A program made the translations under genes and the position numbers. The notes under the pieces were generated by a model. It was not told the origin of the DNA. It ran no database searches and worked only from the letters and a program-made list of their open reading frames with translations. A stretch of 64,000 nt of DNA from Oxalobacteraceae bacterium OTU3CINTB1 (GTDB taxonomy: Bacteria > Pseudomonadota > Gammaproteobacteria > Burkholderiales > Burkholderiaceae_D): NCBI GenBank assembly GCA_024123955.1, contig CP099652.1:4774001-4838000 (forward strand), read 5' to 3'. Of this stretch, positions 16,760-24,544 are shown one piece after another (position 1 is the stretch's first letter; the number at the start of each line of letters is the position of its first letter).

Positions 16760-17188
16760 ATGCATAGTTTGACCTTAAATTCCGCCAATCGCCAACAAGT
16801 CGCCGCCGCCCTGTCCGGCGACCGCTGGATCGTCGCGTGCCTGTGCGCGGCGTGGTGCGGCACGTGCGAATCCTACCGCGACACGTTCGAGGAACTGGCC
16901 GCGCGCCATCCGGACAAGTTCTTCGTCTGGATCGACATCGAGGACCACGCGGATGTGGTGGGCGACTTGGACGTCGAGAACTTCCCGACGCTGTTGATTC
17001 AGCATCACGAATTGGTCACTTTCTTCGGCACCATGCTGCCGGACGGCGGGCTGGCGCACCGGCTGGTGCTGTCGCAGACCCAGCAGAGCGACGAGGAACT
17101 GAAGGCGCTGGCGCTCAACAGCGAAGAGCGGGCGCGCTGGCAGAATGATTGTAATTTAAGGACGTTGATGCGGAATGCGTTGGGGTAG
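16760..17188 (+). CDS. Thioredoxin family protein
   Basis: A 142-residue cytoplasmic thioredoxin-fold protein with the redox motif WCGTC (Cys33, Cys36) after CLCAA, followed by ESYRDTFEELA. The conserved cis-proline appears in NFPTLLIQ. The C-terminal ~35 residues form a charged extension (DEELKALALNSEERARWQ). No signal peptide is present. The specific client is unknown. It is divergent from tsaB with about 96 bp between starts. Confidence 0.88.
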   Translation: MHSLTLNSANRQQVAAALSGDRWIVACLCAAWCGTCESYRDTFEELAARHPDKFFVWIDIEDHADVVGDLDVENFPTLLIQHHELVTFFGTMLPDGGLAHRLVLSQTQQSDEELKALALNSEERARWQNDCNLRTLMRNALG

Positions 17189-17324
17189 CGCCTTGGTCGC
17201 GAAGGTTCAATGGTTGCTTTTTCCCAGAGCATACTTTCAAACCTCGCGCTTCATAACACTTGTGTTAAAAGGGGCTATTCGGTTCGGTTGCGTGTCCAAG
17301 CGGTTGCGATTTCGTTCACATTTC

Positions 17325-18251
17325 CTAAGTTAAATTGATAACTGCTTTAGGAACGAATTTCTCGTACCATGGTTTCAGATAAGGAGCATGAGTTTGCAGC
17401 ATTCGAAGAATTGAGTCGTGCTGCTTTTCAGGTTTAGTTTCTCGTTGGATTTTTTTGATTCGTTCGTTGAGCTTGTAGTGATCTAGCCATGCCTGCACGT
17501 CCGCCAACTTCAGACACTCGTACACAGCCACATCCATCGCCCGGACCTCTTGAATAGTCATTGCTATTAGCGTTGTTGCTTCCTTCAAAGTTGGGCGGTT
17601 GATCTGGAAGTCCGCAAACAGCCGGTCAACATCTAATCCTGCGTAGGCAATACGGATACGTTCCTCGCGAGTTCGCACTAGCTGCTTTTCTTGATGCGTC
17701 AGCTCTGCATTAGAGTCGGTGTGCACGTGTCGGTTACGCCAATGGATTAGCAGCATCACGCAGCAGGTTCTGAAACGGGTATCAGACTCTGACGGTTCTG
17801 CCAGCGGCTCTGCCAGCAGATCTATTGGTACACGCATGACTGTTGCTAGCTCGGAGAATTTTTCTGCCGCAGTAGGCTTTGGCTTTCTCAAGTTCCATTC
17901 CGTCGTTAGTTCCTTAAATCGCGGCAGATTCGTAATGGCTCGTATATATTGGGCCAGCGCTTCGACCGTTACGACCATTGCTCCATGTAGCGCTGCCTTG
18001 CGGGCCTTGCGAGCTGCAACCATTGGATCCTTTGGGCCCCAGCTTACATTCAGTCCTTCAGGTTTCTCATGGTCCTGACCGATTGCCGCCAATCCTACTG
18101 CGATAGTGTTTAAGTCGGCCACACAGTTTCCTACGACTTGCAAGAAGTCTGCTAAAGCTTTCGTCCCTAAGGCGACCGCAGGTTTTGTCGTTTCTTGCGC
18201 GACCTGCGCGCTATCGATCGCGGCCGCTTGTGCGTTACTCTTTTCTGACAT
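17325..18251 (-). CDS. Unrecognised protein of a low-GC island
   Basis: A 308-residue protein with no family I recognise. Base composition is clearly lower in GC than all neighbours and codon choice is mixed, which indicates recent transfer. It is mostly helical by composition, with ALHGAMVVTVEALAQYI in the middle and CCVMLLIHWRNRHVHTDSNA further on. The RNRHVHTD stretch recalls the catalytic R-x4-H of HEPN-type proteins, but this is only a resemblance. The ATG at 18251 is preferred because an upstream TTG lies inside the tRNA-like gene next door. Confidence 0.6.
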   Translation of the reverse strand: MSEKSNAQAAAIDSAQVAQETTKPAVALGTKALADFLQVVGNCVADLNTIAVGLAAIGQDHEKPEGLNVSWGPKDPMVAARKARKAALHGAMVVTVEALAQYIRAITNLPRFKELTTEWNLRKPKPTAAEKFSELATVMRVPIDLLAEPLAEPSESDTRFRTCCVMLLIHWRNRHVHTDSNAELTHQEKQLVRTREERIRIAYAGLDVDRLFADFQINRPTLKEATTLIAMTIQEVRAMDVAVYECLKLADVQAWLDHYKLNERIKKIQRETKPEKQHDSILRMLQTHAPYLKPWYEKFVPKAVINLT

Positions 18252-18276
18252 TGTATTTTGATCGCCTGTTAGGTGT

Positions 18277-18365
18277 GACAACGCTGGGAGTCGAACCCAT
18301 AATTCCCGCTTTCAAGATGGTTGGCCTTTAATCGGCGGGCGTGATGCCGCTTTCACCACGTTGTC
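18277..18365 (-). tRNA. tRNA-Ser(UGA)-like gene with an 18-nt insertion in the anticodon arm
   Basis: On the minus strand 89 nt fold into most of a cloverleaf. The acceptor GACAACG pairs perfectly with CGTTGTC. The D-stem is GTGA/TCAC with GG in the loop. The T-arm TGGG-TTCGACT-CCCA has a canonical loop. An anticodon stem CCCGC/GCGGG encloses the loop CTTGAAA (anticodon UGA, serine) once 18 nt (CGATTAAAGGCCAACCAT) between stem and loop are set aside. The variable loop is short, unlike normal tRNA-Ser, and no CCA is encoded. Function is doubtful, but a good promoter lies just upstream. Confidence 0.55.
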
Positions 18366-18371
18366 GTTCTC

Positions 18372-18400
18372 ACTATATCGCATATTCTGATGAGAACCAA
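18372..18400 (-). promoter_or_regulatory. Predicted sigma-70 promoter of the tRNA-like gene
   Basis: On the minus strand TTGGTT (18400-18395), a 17-bp spacer and TATAGT (18377-18372) lie directly before the first base of the tRNA-like gene. The predicted transcript would start at or within a base or two of its 5' end. Confidence 0.55.
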
Positions 18401-18502
18401 GTTCTGGCCATTGGACAGCCGGGTTGGGCCGGCTATTGGAGTCACGAAACCAATTCTGAAGTCGTCAAGACCGGTACAAATAAAAGACCAAAGTACCCGC
18501 CC

Positions 18503-19567
18503 TCACAGACAATCGCCAAGCCGCTCCCTAAGCACCCTGTACTGCGCATCCAGCATCAGCTGGTTCGGATCATGTCCCGCGCGCGGCACCAGGACGAACT
18601 CCTTGCGCGGCGCCTCGATGAAGTCGAAGTAGCGCTTGCTCGGCTCCGGCATCGTCAGGAGATCCTCCTGGCCCTGCAACATGTAGAAGGGCACGCCGAA
18701 TTTCGGTCCCAGCTTGTAAAGGTCGATCTTCGAGGCGATTCCGTCGCCCTTCATGCCGACGTATTGCAGCCAGGAGTAGTCCTCGCCCGCCGTGTAGTCG
18801 GCCTCCGCCTTGGCGGTCGTGTACTCCGGCGAGAAAACCCACCACGCTTTTAGCGCCGGCTCGGTGCGCAGCGCTTCCTGCTTGCGCATCACGCGGCGCA
18901 GGATGCCGAGGTTGCGGGGATTGGTCCATGGCGGCGGACCCAGCGCTTCCAGCTCGGCCACCGAGTCGGCGTCGCTGGCAGCGCGCGCCAGCGCCAGCGT
19001 AGCTTGGTAGCTGGCGCGCTCGCCGGACCGATTCACCAACTGTCCGGTGCTGACGTAGGCACAGAACACCTCTGGATTGGACTTGGCCATGTACGTCCCG
19101 ATCACCGAGCCCCACGATCCTCCCATCAGGATCACCTTTTGCTTGCCGAAGCGCTTGGCCGCATACCGCGCGACCTCGACGCCATCGTCGCGCAGACGCT
19201 CCGGCACCAGCGGCTCGTCGTCCGTCACGGGATTGCGGCCGAAGGTCATGCCGGCGCCACGCTGGTCCCATTGGACCACGGTGTAGTCTTTTTCCCAGGC
19301 TTTGAAGAGGTTGTCGGCGAAAGGGGTGTTAGGGTTGCCGGGACCGCCGTGGACGACCACGATGACGGGCTTGGCGCAACTGGCGCCCTTGACCCGCACC
19401 CATTGCTCGATGCCGCCAATGCGAACAAAACCTTTTTCATCGACGGCTTTGTCGGCTGCTGTGCAGACGTTGTCAGGAAAAAGGCCGCTGGTAGCGGCCG
19501 CGTGTCCAGTCGTCTGGCCCAGAACGAGCAAGAGTAAGGCCGTTAGCAGCGTCGAACGAGCTGGCAT
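18503..19567 (-). CDS. Secreted alpha/beta hydrolase of prolyl iminopeptidase type (S33-like)
   Basis: Exported serine hydrolase. The start at 19567 gives a clear signal peptide (MPARSTLLTALLLLVLG...HAAA) and 354 residues. VVHGGPGNPNTPF is the HGGPG oxyanion motif of the prolyl iminopeptidase family. DQRGAGMTFGRN and the nucleophile elbow GGSWGSVIG follow, and the catalytic His is in RAGHDPN. Peptidase activity is a family expectation only; esterase activity is equally possible. The ATG overlaps the stop of the upstream gene (TGATG), so translation is coupled. Confidence 0.85.
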   Translation of the reverse strand: MPARSTLLTALLLLVLGQTTGHAAATSGLFPDNVCTAADKAVDEKGFVRIGGIEQWVRVKGASCAKPVIVVVHGGPGNPNTPFADNLFKAWEKDYTVVQWDQRGAGMTFGRNPVTDDEPLVPERLRDDGVEVARYAAKRFGKQKVILMGGSWGSVIGTYMAKSNPEVFCAYVSTGQLVNRSGERASYQATLALARAASDADSVAELEALGPPPWTNPRNLGILRRVMRKQEALRTEPALKAWWVFSPEYTTAKAEADYTAGEDYSWLQYVGMKGDGIASKIDLYKLGPKFGVPFYMLQGQEDLLTMPEPSKRYFDFIEAPRKEFVLVPRAGHDPNQLMLDAQYRVLRERLGDCL

Positions 19568-19929
19568 CAATTCTCCATTTGATCGAGCAACGACCATGCC
19601 GGCAAGCCGTGCTTGCGCCGGCCATAGGCGTAGTAGAGCGAGATACTCACGCCGAAGCATAGCCCTGCCACAGCGGAGATACACAGCGCGGCGATCAAGG
19701 CGACGCCTTGCCGCGACCACACCGTCAGCCACATGACGACACCCCAGGCGCCGCCGAACCAAAGGGAAGCGAACAGGGTGGTCTTCCAAAACGGGACAAA
19801 GTGCGGTGGCGGAATCTTGAAGCCAAGCTTCCACAAGGCCCGCAACATCGGCGGCTCGTAGTTGCTGGGCCACATAGCGGTTGCTTTCAACAGTTCCAGC
19901 GCTTTCGCGCGGCGGGATTCAAAGCTCAT
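19567..19929 (-). CDS. Two-helix membrane protein, DUF6404-like
   Basis: A 120-residue protein. After a soluble start (RAKALELLKATAMWPSNYEPPMLRALW, FKIPPPHFVPFW) come two transmembrane segments (about residues 50-70 and 75-100) and a polar tail. The NYxPP...L...PPPHF pattern recalls the DUF6404 family, from memory only. It is translationally coupled to the downstream hydrolase, which suggests related function or shared expression. Confidence 0.65.
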   Translation of the reverse strand: MSFESRRAKALELLKATAMWPSNYEPPMLRALWKLGFKIPPPHFVPFWKTTLFASLWFGGAWGVVMWLTVWSRQGVALIAALCISAVAGLCFGVSISLYYAYGRRKHGLPAWSLLDQMEN

Positions 19930-20019
19930 TTAGAAAGCAATCTTGTTCAGATGAAAAACTATACCCGATCAGATCGCCCCCAATATACGCACTTTGTAAC
20001 AACTACCGATTGCAGACAC

Positions 20020-20745
20020 CTACTCCTCTGCGCTCTGGCGCTCTAGCCATGCCTCGAACAGCGCGCGGTTCTCCGGCTGCGTGAGCGGGTACAGCCCGGT
20101 GATGCAGGCGCCGCCGCGCACCCGCTCCAGCACGAAGTCCTCGTACCGCTCCATCGGCACGGCGTCGCGCGCAATCTCCTCCGCCAGATGCGACGGGATG
20201 CACACCACGCCGTCGTCGTCGCCGACCATGATGTCGCCAGGGTAGACCGCCACCCCACCACAGCCGATGGGGGCGTTCAGGTCGAGCGCGTGGTGCCGGA
20301 TCAGGTTGGTCGGCGCCGACGGCCCCGAGCACCAGGCCGGAATCTCCAGTTTTGCGATGCCGGTGGCGTCGCGCAGGCCGCCGTCGGCGACGATGCCGGC
20401 CACGCCGCGCACCTGCATGCGCGTGGCCAGAATGCTGCCGGCCGCCGCCACCGAGACGTCGCCCCGGCAATCCATCACCAGCACCGCACCGGCCGGGATC
20501 TCCTCGACCGCCACCCGCTGCGGATGGCGCGGGTCGAGAAAGGCGTCGAGTCCATCGAGATCCTCGCGCGCCGGAATGTAGCGCAAGGTAAACGCCGGAC
20601 CGGCCAGGCGCTGCCCCGGCTTCAACGGCCGCGCGCCCTGGATGAACACGTTACGGAATCCGCGCTTGTACAGCAGCGTCGTGATGGTGGAGGTGGCGAT
20701 GGTTTTCAACGTCGCCAGCGTTTGTGGGGAGACAGTGGTGGTCAT
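20020..20745 (-). CDS. RraA-family aldolase-like protein
   Basis: Members of this fold include class II HMG/CHA pyruvate aldolases and the RNase E inhibitor RraA. The start at 20745 has AGGGAG upstream and gives 241 residues. The aldolase-type motif VADGGLRDATG (Asp121 to Asp126, with Arg125) and GDIMVGDDDGVVCIP are intact, so an enzymatic role is likelier than RNase regulation. It is the last gene of the nine-gene alginate-type operon and overlaps the lyase gene by 4 bp (ATGA). A retro-aldol step on a 2-oxo sugar acid is inferred, not shown. Confidence 0.8.
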   Translation of the reverse strand: MTTTVSPQTLATLKTIATSTITTLLYKRGFRNVFIQGARPLKPGQRLAGPAFTLRYIPAREDLDGLDAFLDPRHPQRVAVEEIPAGAVLVMDCRGDVSVAAAGSILATRMQVRGVAGIVADGGLRDATGIAKLEIPAWCSGPSAPTNLIRHHALDLNAPIGCGGVAVYPGDIMVGDDDGVVCIPSHLAEEIARDAVPMERYEDFVLERVRGGACITGLYPLTQPENRALFEAWLERQSAEE

Positions 20746-21512
20746 GGCTGCACTCCCTGGCGTTCGAAGATGGTTTGGCTGAAGCGGATATGGCTGCTGT
20801 CGATGTGATTCTGGCGGTAGTATTCGTCCCATTTTTCCGGGCTGCTGGTGTGCTCGCCGGTGACCGGGTCGCGCGCCTGCAGATAGTCACCGAACTTGAA
20901 GTAGATCTTGCGCGTGTCGGGCCTGATGCGTGTGAGCGGGGTCTTCAGGGTGCCGCTGTTGGCCGTGCGGGCGATGACTTGCGTCTCGCCGGCATTGAGC
21001 ACGATATCGAGGTCGAAGCTCTCGCCCGAGCGCACCGTGCCCAGCGCGGTCGTCGCCTCCTTGCCGTCGACGCCGAGAATGCGCACCAGGATGTCGAACA
21101 CGCCGTTGCCGCTCTTGCCATCGAGTCCCTGCTTGTCGGCGGTGTCCTGCACGTAGACCTTCAGTATCGTGTCCAGTCCCTCCACGTGGTACTGCGCGAC
21201 GATGGTCTTGGCGACGTTCGGCAAAGTGGCCGTGATGCGGGCCGCGAAGTGTTCGCGCGTGTCGGCTAAACTCAGGCGCTCGCGATCGGTGACCTTCAAT
21301 TCGTTGCGATAGCCATGGCCGTTGGGCGAGGCGTATTTCGACTTGAGGGCGCTGAAGTTCAGCGTGCCGGCATACGGCGCAGCATAAGGCGAATTGCCCT
21401 CGAGCGCGAACAGCCGTTGCAACGCGGCTTGCGGCGTGAACCCTTGCGCGCCGGCCGGCGACAGCGCGGCTGCGAGCAAGGCTACTGCGGTGTATCGGAT
21501 GGCGGCGATCAT
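20742..21512 (-). CDS. Polysaccharide lyase of PL7 (alginate lyase 2) type
   Basis: Predicted secreted lyase that cleaves alginate by beta-elimination. The start at 21512 has GGAG 8 nt upstream and a signal peptide ending in SPAGAQG; length is 256. All three PL7 signatures are recognisable: RNEL at residues 69-72 (R-[ST]-E-L), QYH at 107-109 (Q-[IV]-H) and YFKFGDYLQ at 204-212 with the catalytic Tyr210. The domain is a jelly roll by family. It overlaps both neighbours by 4 bp. The variant residues leave open a substrate other than alginate, for example glucuronan. Confidence 0.82.
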   Translation of the reverse strand: MIAAIRYTAVALLAAALSPAGAQGFTPQAALQRLFALEGNSPYAAPYAGTLNFSALKSKYASPNGHGYRNELKVTDRERLSLADTREHFAARITATLPNVAKTIVAQYHVEGLDTILKVYVQDTADKQGLDGKSGNGVFDILVRILGVDGKEATTALGTVRSGESFDLDIVLNAGETQVIARTANSGTLKTPLTRIRPDTRKIYFKFGDYLQARDPVTGEHTSSPEKWDEYYRQNHIDSSHIRFSQTIFERQGVQP

Positions 21513-22267
21513 TTCAACATCTCCTTGAGCATAGGTTGCATGGCGTCGGCCCACAATTGGTAACCGGCAGGTCCGGGGTGCAGCTGGTCGGGCATGATGG
21601 CCGACGGAATGCGGCCGTCCTTGTCCGTAAAGACGGAATTAATATTCAGGAAGCGGATCGTCTTGCCATCGTCCAGCGCGGCCAGATCACGGTTGACGGC
21701 GTCGATGGTTTGCATCCGCTTGGCCGCCTCGGCAACGCTCTTTTCAGTCACCGGCGAGCCGTCGCGCTCGCGCGGGCCGCGCGGGAAGATACCCAGCACC
21801 AGTATCTTCGTTTCTGGCAGCTTGGCGCGTATCATGCCGATGATCTTGCGGTCGGCGGAGGCGATTTCCTCGGCCGTGTAATCGAGGCTGTTATTGGTAC
21901 CGATCATCAACACGGTGACCTTGGGCGACGAGCCATCGAGCTCGCCGTGCTCGATGCGCCAGATGACGTGCTGCGTGCGATCGCCGCCGATGCCGAAGTT
22001 AGCCGGTTGAAAAGCGCCGTAATACTTGTCCCAGATTTCCGGCGCAATGCGCCAGCGCTCGGTGATGGAGTCGCCCAGGAACAGCAGACCGACCGGCCCG
22101 CTTTTGCCGCGCGCGAGGATGGCTTCGTGCTTCTTGAGGAACACGCCATTGTCCTGTTTCTCAACGGCTTCCGAGGCGCTGCCCTTGGCGCCGGCGGCGT
22201 GCGCGCCGACCTGCCCTACCGTCAACAGTGCGGCCAGCAGCAATCTGATGTAAATCGATTTTTTCAT
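21509..22267 (-). CDS. Secreted SGNH/GDSL hydrolase
   Basis: Esterase-like protein of 252 residues with a signal peptide (MKKSIYIRLLLAALLTVGQVGAHAA). The four SGNH blocks are present: FLGDSITERW (Ser67), GIGGD near 93, IGTNN near 122 and DQLHP (Asp227, His230). It resembles the acetylhydrolase branch. Within a uronate-polymer operon, removal of O-acetyl groups from bacterial alginate is a reasonable guess. It overlaps the PL7 gene by 4 bp. Confidence 0.85.
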   Translation of the reverse strand: MKKSIYIRLLLAALLTVGQVGAHAAGAKGSASEAVEKQDNGVFLKKHEAILARGKSGPVGLLFLGDSITERWRIAPEIWDKYYGAFQPANFGIGGDRTQHVIWRIEHGELDGSSPKVTVLMIGTNNSLDYTAEEIASADRKIIGMIRAKLPETKILVLGIFPRGPRERDGSPVTEKSVAEAAKRMQTIDAVNRDLAALDDGKTIRFLNINSVFTDKDGRIPSAIMPDQLHPGPAGYQLWADAMQPMLKEMLK

Positions 22268-22280
22268 GCGTGTCTCCGGG

Positions 22281-23552
22281 TTAGTGTTTCGGCTGTACGC
22301 GGACCACGGGACCGCCCAGCCAGATCGAGAGGAAAACCAGCGGCAGCAGCATCGCGCCAAGGATGAAGAACGGGGTGTAGTCGCCGCCGGTGGTCAACAC
22401 CGGCACCAGCTGCATGCAGATGATCACGCCCAGCACCGCCGAGGTTCCGCTCAGGCCGGCCAGGGAGCCGACCGTTTTGCCCGAGAAAAAATCGCTCGGC
22501 AAGGTCTGGATGTTGGTGATGGCGGCCTGGAAGCCGAACAGGATCACGCCGATCGACAGCACCGCCAGCAGCGGCGTCTCGGCGGCGGCGCTGAACAGCA
22601 ACGCCGGCAGCATAATCACCAGCCCCAGGCCGATGACGAACTTGCGCGCGCGGTTGACGCTCCAGCCGCGCGTCAGCAGGTGGCCGCAGAACCAGCCGCC
22701 GGACAAGGCGCCGACCGCCGCGCCCACATACGGCACCCAGGCGAACATGCCGATTTCCTTGACGTCGAAGTGGAAACGCTCGTTCAGGTACAGCGGCAGC
22801 CAGCTGACGAACAGCCACCACACCGGGTCGATGAAAAAGCGCGCGGCGATCACGCTCCAGCTCTGGCGATGGCGCAGCAGCTGGCGCAGGGTCGGCACAT
22901 AGTCGTCCTGCGCGGCCGCTGTGCCGGGGCGCTGGCCGGTGAGGATGTACTCGCGCTCCTCGGCGCTGACCCACGGATGCGTGCCGGGACCGGACTTGTA
23001 GACGATCAGCCACGGTACGATCCACAGGAAGCCCAGTGAACCGATCAGCAGAAAGGTGGTTTTCCAGCCTACATAAGCGTACAGGAAGGCCACCAGCGGC
23101 GGCGCGATGACCGATCCCAGCGAGGCGCCGGCGCCGAAGATGCCCTGCCCCAGCGCGCGTTCGCGCACCGGAAACCATTCGGCGATGGCCTTGGTGGCGC
23201 CGGGCCAGTTGCCCGCCTCGCCCACTCCCAGCAGCACGCGGAACAGGCCGAACGACATCGCCGAGCGGGCCACGAAGTGCAGCGCGATCGCGCCGGACCA
23301 TACGAGGATCGACAGCAGGAAACCGATCCGGGTGCCCAGCGCGTCGAACAGTTTACCGAACAGCGACTGGCCGATGGCGTAGCCGATCAGGAACACCGTG
23401 ACGATGTTGGCGTAGTCGCGCTTGTCCATGCCCAGCTCGGACGCGATGCCGGGCCACATCACCGCCAGCGCCGAGCGGTCGATGTAGTTGATGATGGTGG
23501 CGATGGCGACCAGGGTAATGACCAGCCAACGCAAACCTTTGATTGTTGTCAT
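22281..23552 (-). CDS. MFS transporter, anion:cation symporter (hexuronate-type)
   Basis: Inner-membrane carrier of 423 residues with about twelve helices. IINYIDRSALAVMWPGI, FRVLLGVGEAGNWPGATKAI and GAGASLGSVIAPPLVAFL are typical of the ACS family that includes ExuT and galactarate transporters. In this operon it would import unsaturated uronates or oligo-uronates, or the DEH made from them, across the inner membrane. It lies between the KDG kinase and SGNH genes with short gaps. Confidence 0.9.
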   Translation of the reverse strand: MTTIKGLRWLVITLVAIATIINYIDRSALAVMWPGIASELGMDKRDYANIVTVFLIGYAIGQSLFGKLFDALGTRIGFLLSILVWSGAIALHFVARSAMSFGLFRVLLGVGEAGNWPGATKAIAEWFPVRERALGQGIFGAGASLGSVIAPPLVAFLYAYVGWKTTFLLIGSLGFLWIVPWLIVYKSGPGTHPWVSAEEREYILTGQRPGTAAAQDDYVPTLRQLLRHRQSWSVIAARFFIDPVWWLFVSWLPLYLNERFHFDVKEIGMFAWVPYVGAAVGALSGGWFCGHLLTRGWSVNRARKFVIGLGLVIMLPALLFSAAAETPLLAVLSIGVILFGFQAAITNIQTLPSDFFSGKTVGSLAGLSGTSAVLGVIICMQLVPVLTTGGDYTPFFILGAMLLPLVFLSIWLGGPVVRVQPKH

Positions 23553-23587
23553 GCGATTGTCTCCATTATTTTTTATGTCAGCGCCTG

Positions 23588-24532
23588 TCAGGCTGCCGCG
23601 AGTTGGACGCGCGTCGGCAAGCCTTCACAGTCGCCGCGAAACTGCACCACCCGGGCGCCGATGGCGTTGCCGCGGGCGGCCGCCTGGTGCAGCGGCAAAC
23701 CGTCGAGCAGTGCGCTGATGACGCCGACCGCGAAGCCGTCGCCTGCGCCGACCGTATCGACCACCGTGCGCACCGGGCAGCCGGGAACGGTGTCGGCGCG
23801 CCCGTTCGCGTCGGCGGCGTAGGCGCCCTCCGGCCCGAGCTTGACCACCACCTGCCGTGCGCCCCGTTCCAGGTAGTAGGCGGCGATTTCGACGGCGTCC
23901 TGCCGACCCGTGAGCAGGCGGCCCTCGGCCAGGCCCGGCATCACCACGTCGGCCTGGCTGGCGAGCGCGTTGACCGTGGCGATCATCTCCGCCTGCGAGC
24001 GCCACAGGCGCGGCCGCAGGTTGGGATCGAAGCAGACCAGGCGCCCGTCGGCCCTCGCCTGCCTTGCCATGGCCAGCACCAGCTCGCGGCAGCCGGCCGA
24101 CAGCGCCGGCGATATCCCGGTAAGGTGCAGCACGCGAGCCTGCTGGAAGTCGTCGCCCTGCTCCGGCATGTCCAAAGTCGACAGGCGGCTGGCGGCCGAC
24201 CCGCGCCGGAAGTACTCGACCTGCGGATCGGCGCCGTCCTCCGCCATCTGCTTGAGCATGAAGCCGGTCGGGCTGTCTTCATCCATGCGCAGGTGGCGCA
24301 GATCCAGCCCCTCGGCCTCCATGAACGCGCGCAAGTGGCGTCCCAGGCTGTCCCGCCCAAGCCGGCTCAGATACCCCACCTTGAAGCCCAGCCGGCTCAG
24401 CCCCACCGCCACATTCAACTCGGCGCCGGCGGTGGCGCGTTCGAACTCCCGCACCGCCTCCAGCGGGCCGGGCTCGCGGGCGATCATCAGAGCCATCGCC
24501 TCTCCCACCGTTACGACATCAGGGATTCCCAT
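23588..24532 (-). CDS. kdgK: 2-keto-3-deoxygluconate kinase (PfkB family)
   Basis: Phosphorylates KDG to KDPG for the Entner-Doudoroff aldolase. The 314 residues start VVTVGEAMALM and carry ATAGAELNVAVGLSRLG, EYFRRGSAAS (sugar-acid recognition in KdgK) and DTVGAGDGFAVGV, the anion hole and catalytic aspartate of the PfkB family. Its place beside a DEH-reductase-like SDR supports KDG as substrate. No KDPG aldolase gene is in the window. Confidence 0.88.
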   Translation of the reverse strand: MGIPDVVTVGEAMALMIAREPGPLEAVREFERATAGAELNVAVGLSRLGFKVGYLSRLGRDSLGRHLRAFMEAEGLDLRHLRMDEDSPTGFMLKQMAEDGADPQVEYFRRGSAASRLSTLDMPEQGDDFQQARVLHLTGISPALSAGCRELVLAMARQARADGRLVCFDPNLRPRLWRSQAEMIATVNALASQADVVMPGLAEGRLLTGRQDAVEIAAYYLERGARQVVVKLGPEGAYAADANGRADTVPGCPVRTVVDTVGAGDGFAVGVISALLDGLPLHQAAARGNAIGARVVQFRGDCEGLPTRVQLAAA

Positions 24533-24544
24533 GCGTGAGCCTCT

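Noticed and set aside
17189..17324. Second attachment-site copy of the tRNA 3' end bounding the low-GC island
   Set aside because: No repeat of the tRNA 3' sequence was found. Only a 14-bp palindrome (TAACACTTGTGTTA, 17254-17267) is present, so integrase-mediated insertion is not shown.
18277..18365. Reading the tRNA-like gene as a normal class II tRNA-Leu (UAA) or an ochre suppressor
   Set aside because: The GCC-GATTAAA-GGC hairpin has only three stem pairs and lacks U33, and no variable-arm stem forms. The CCCGC/GCGGG stem with the CTTGAAA loop fits better.
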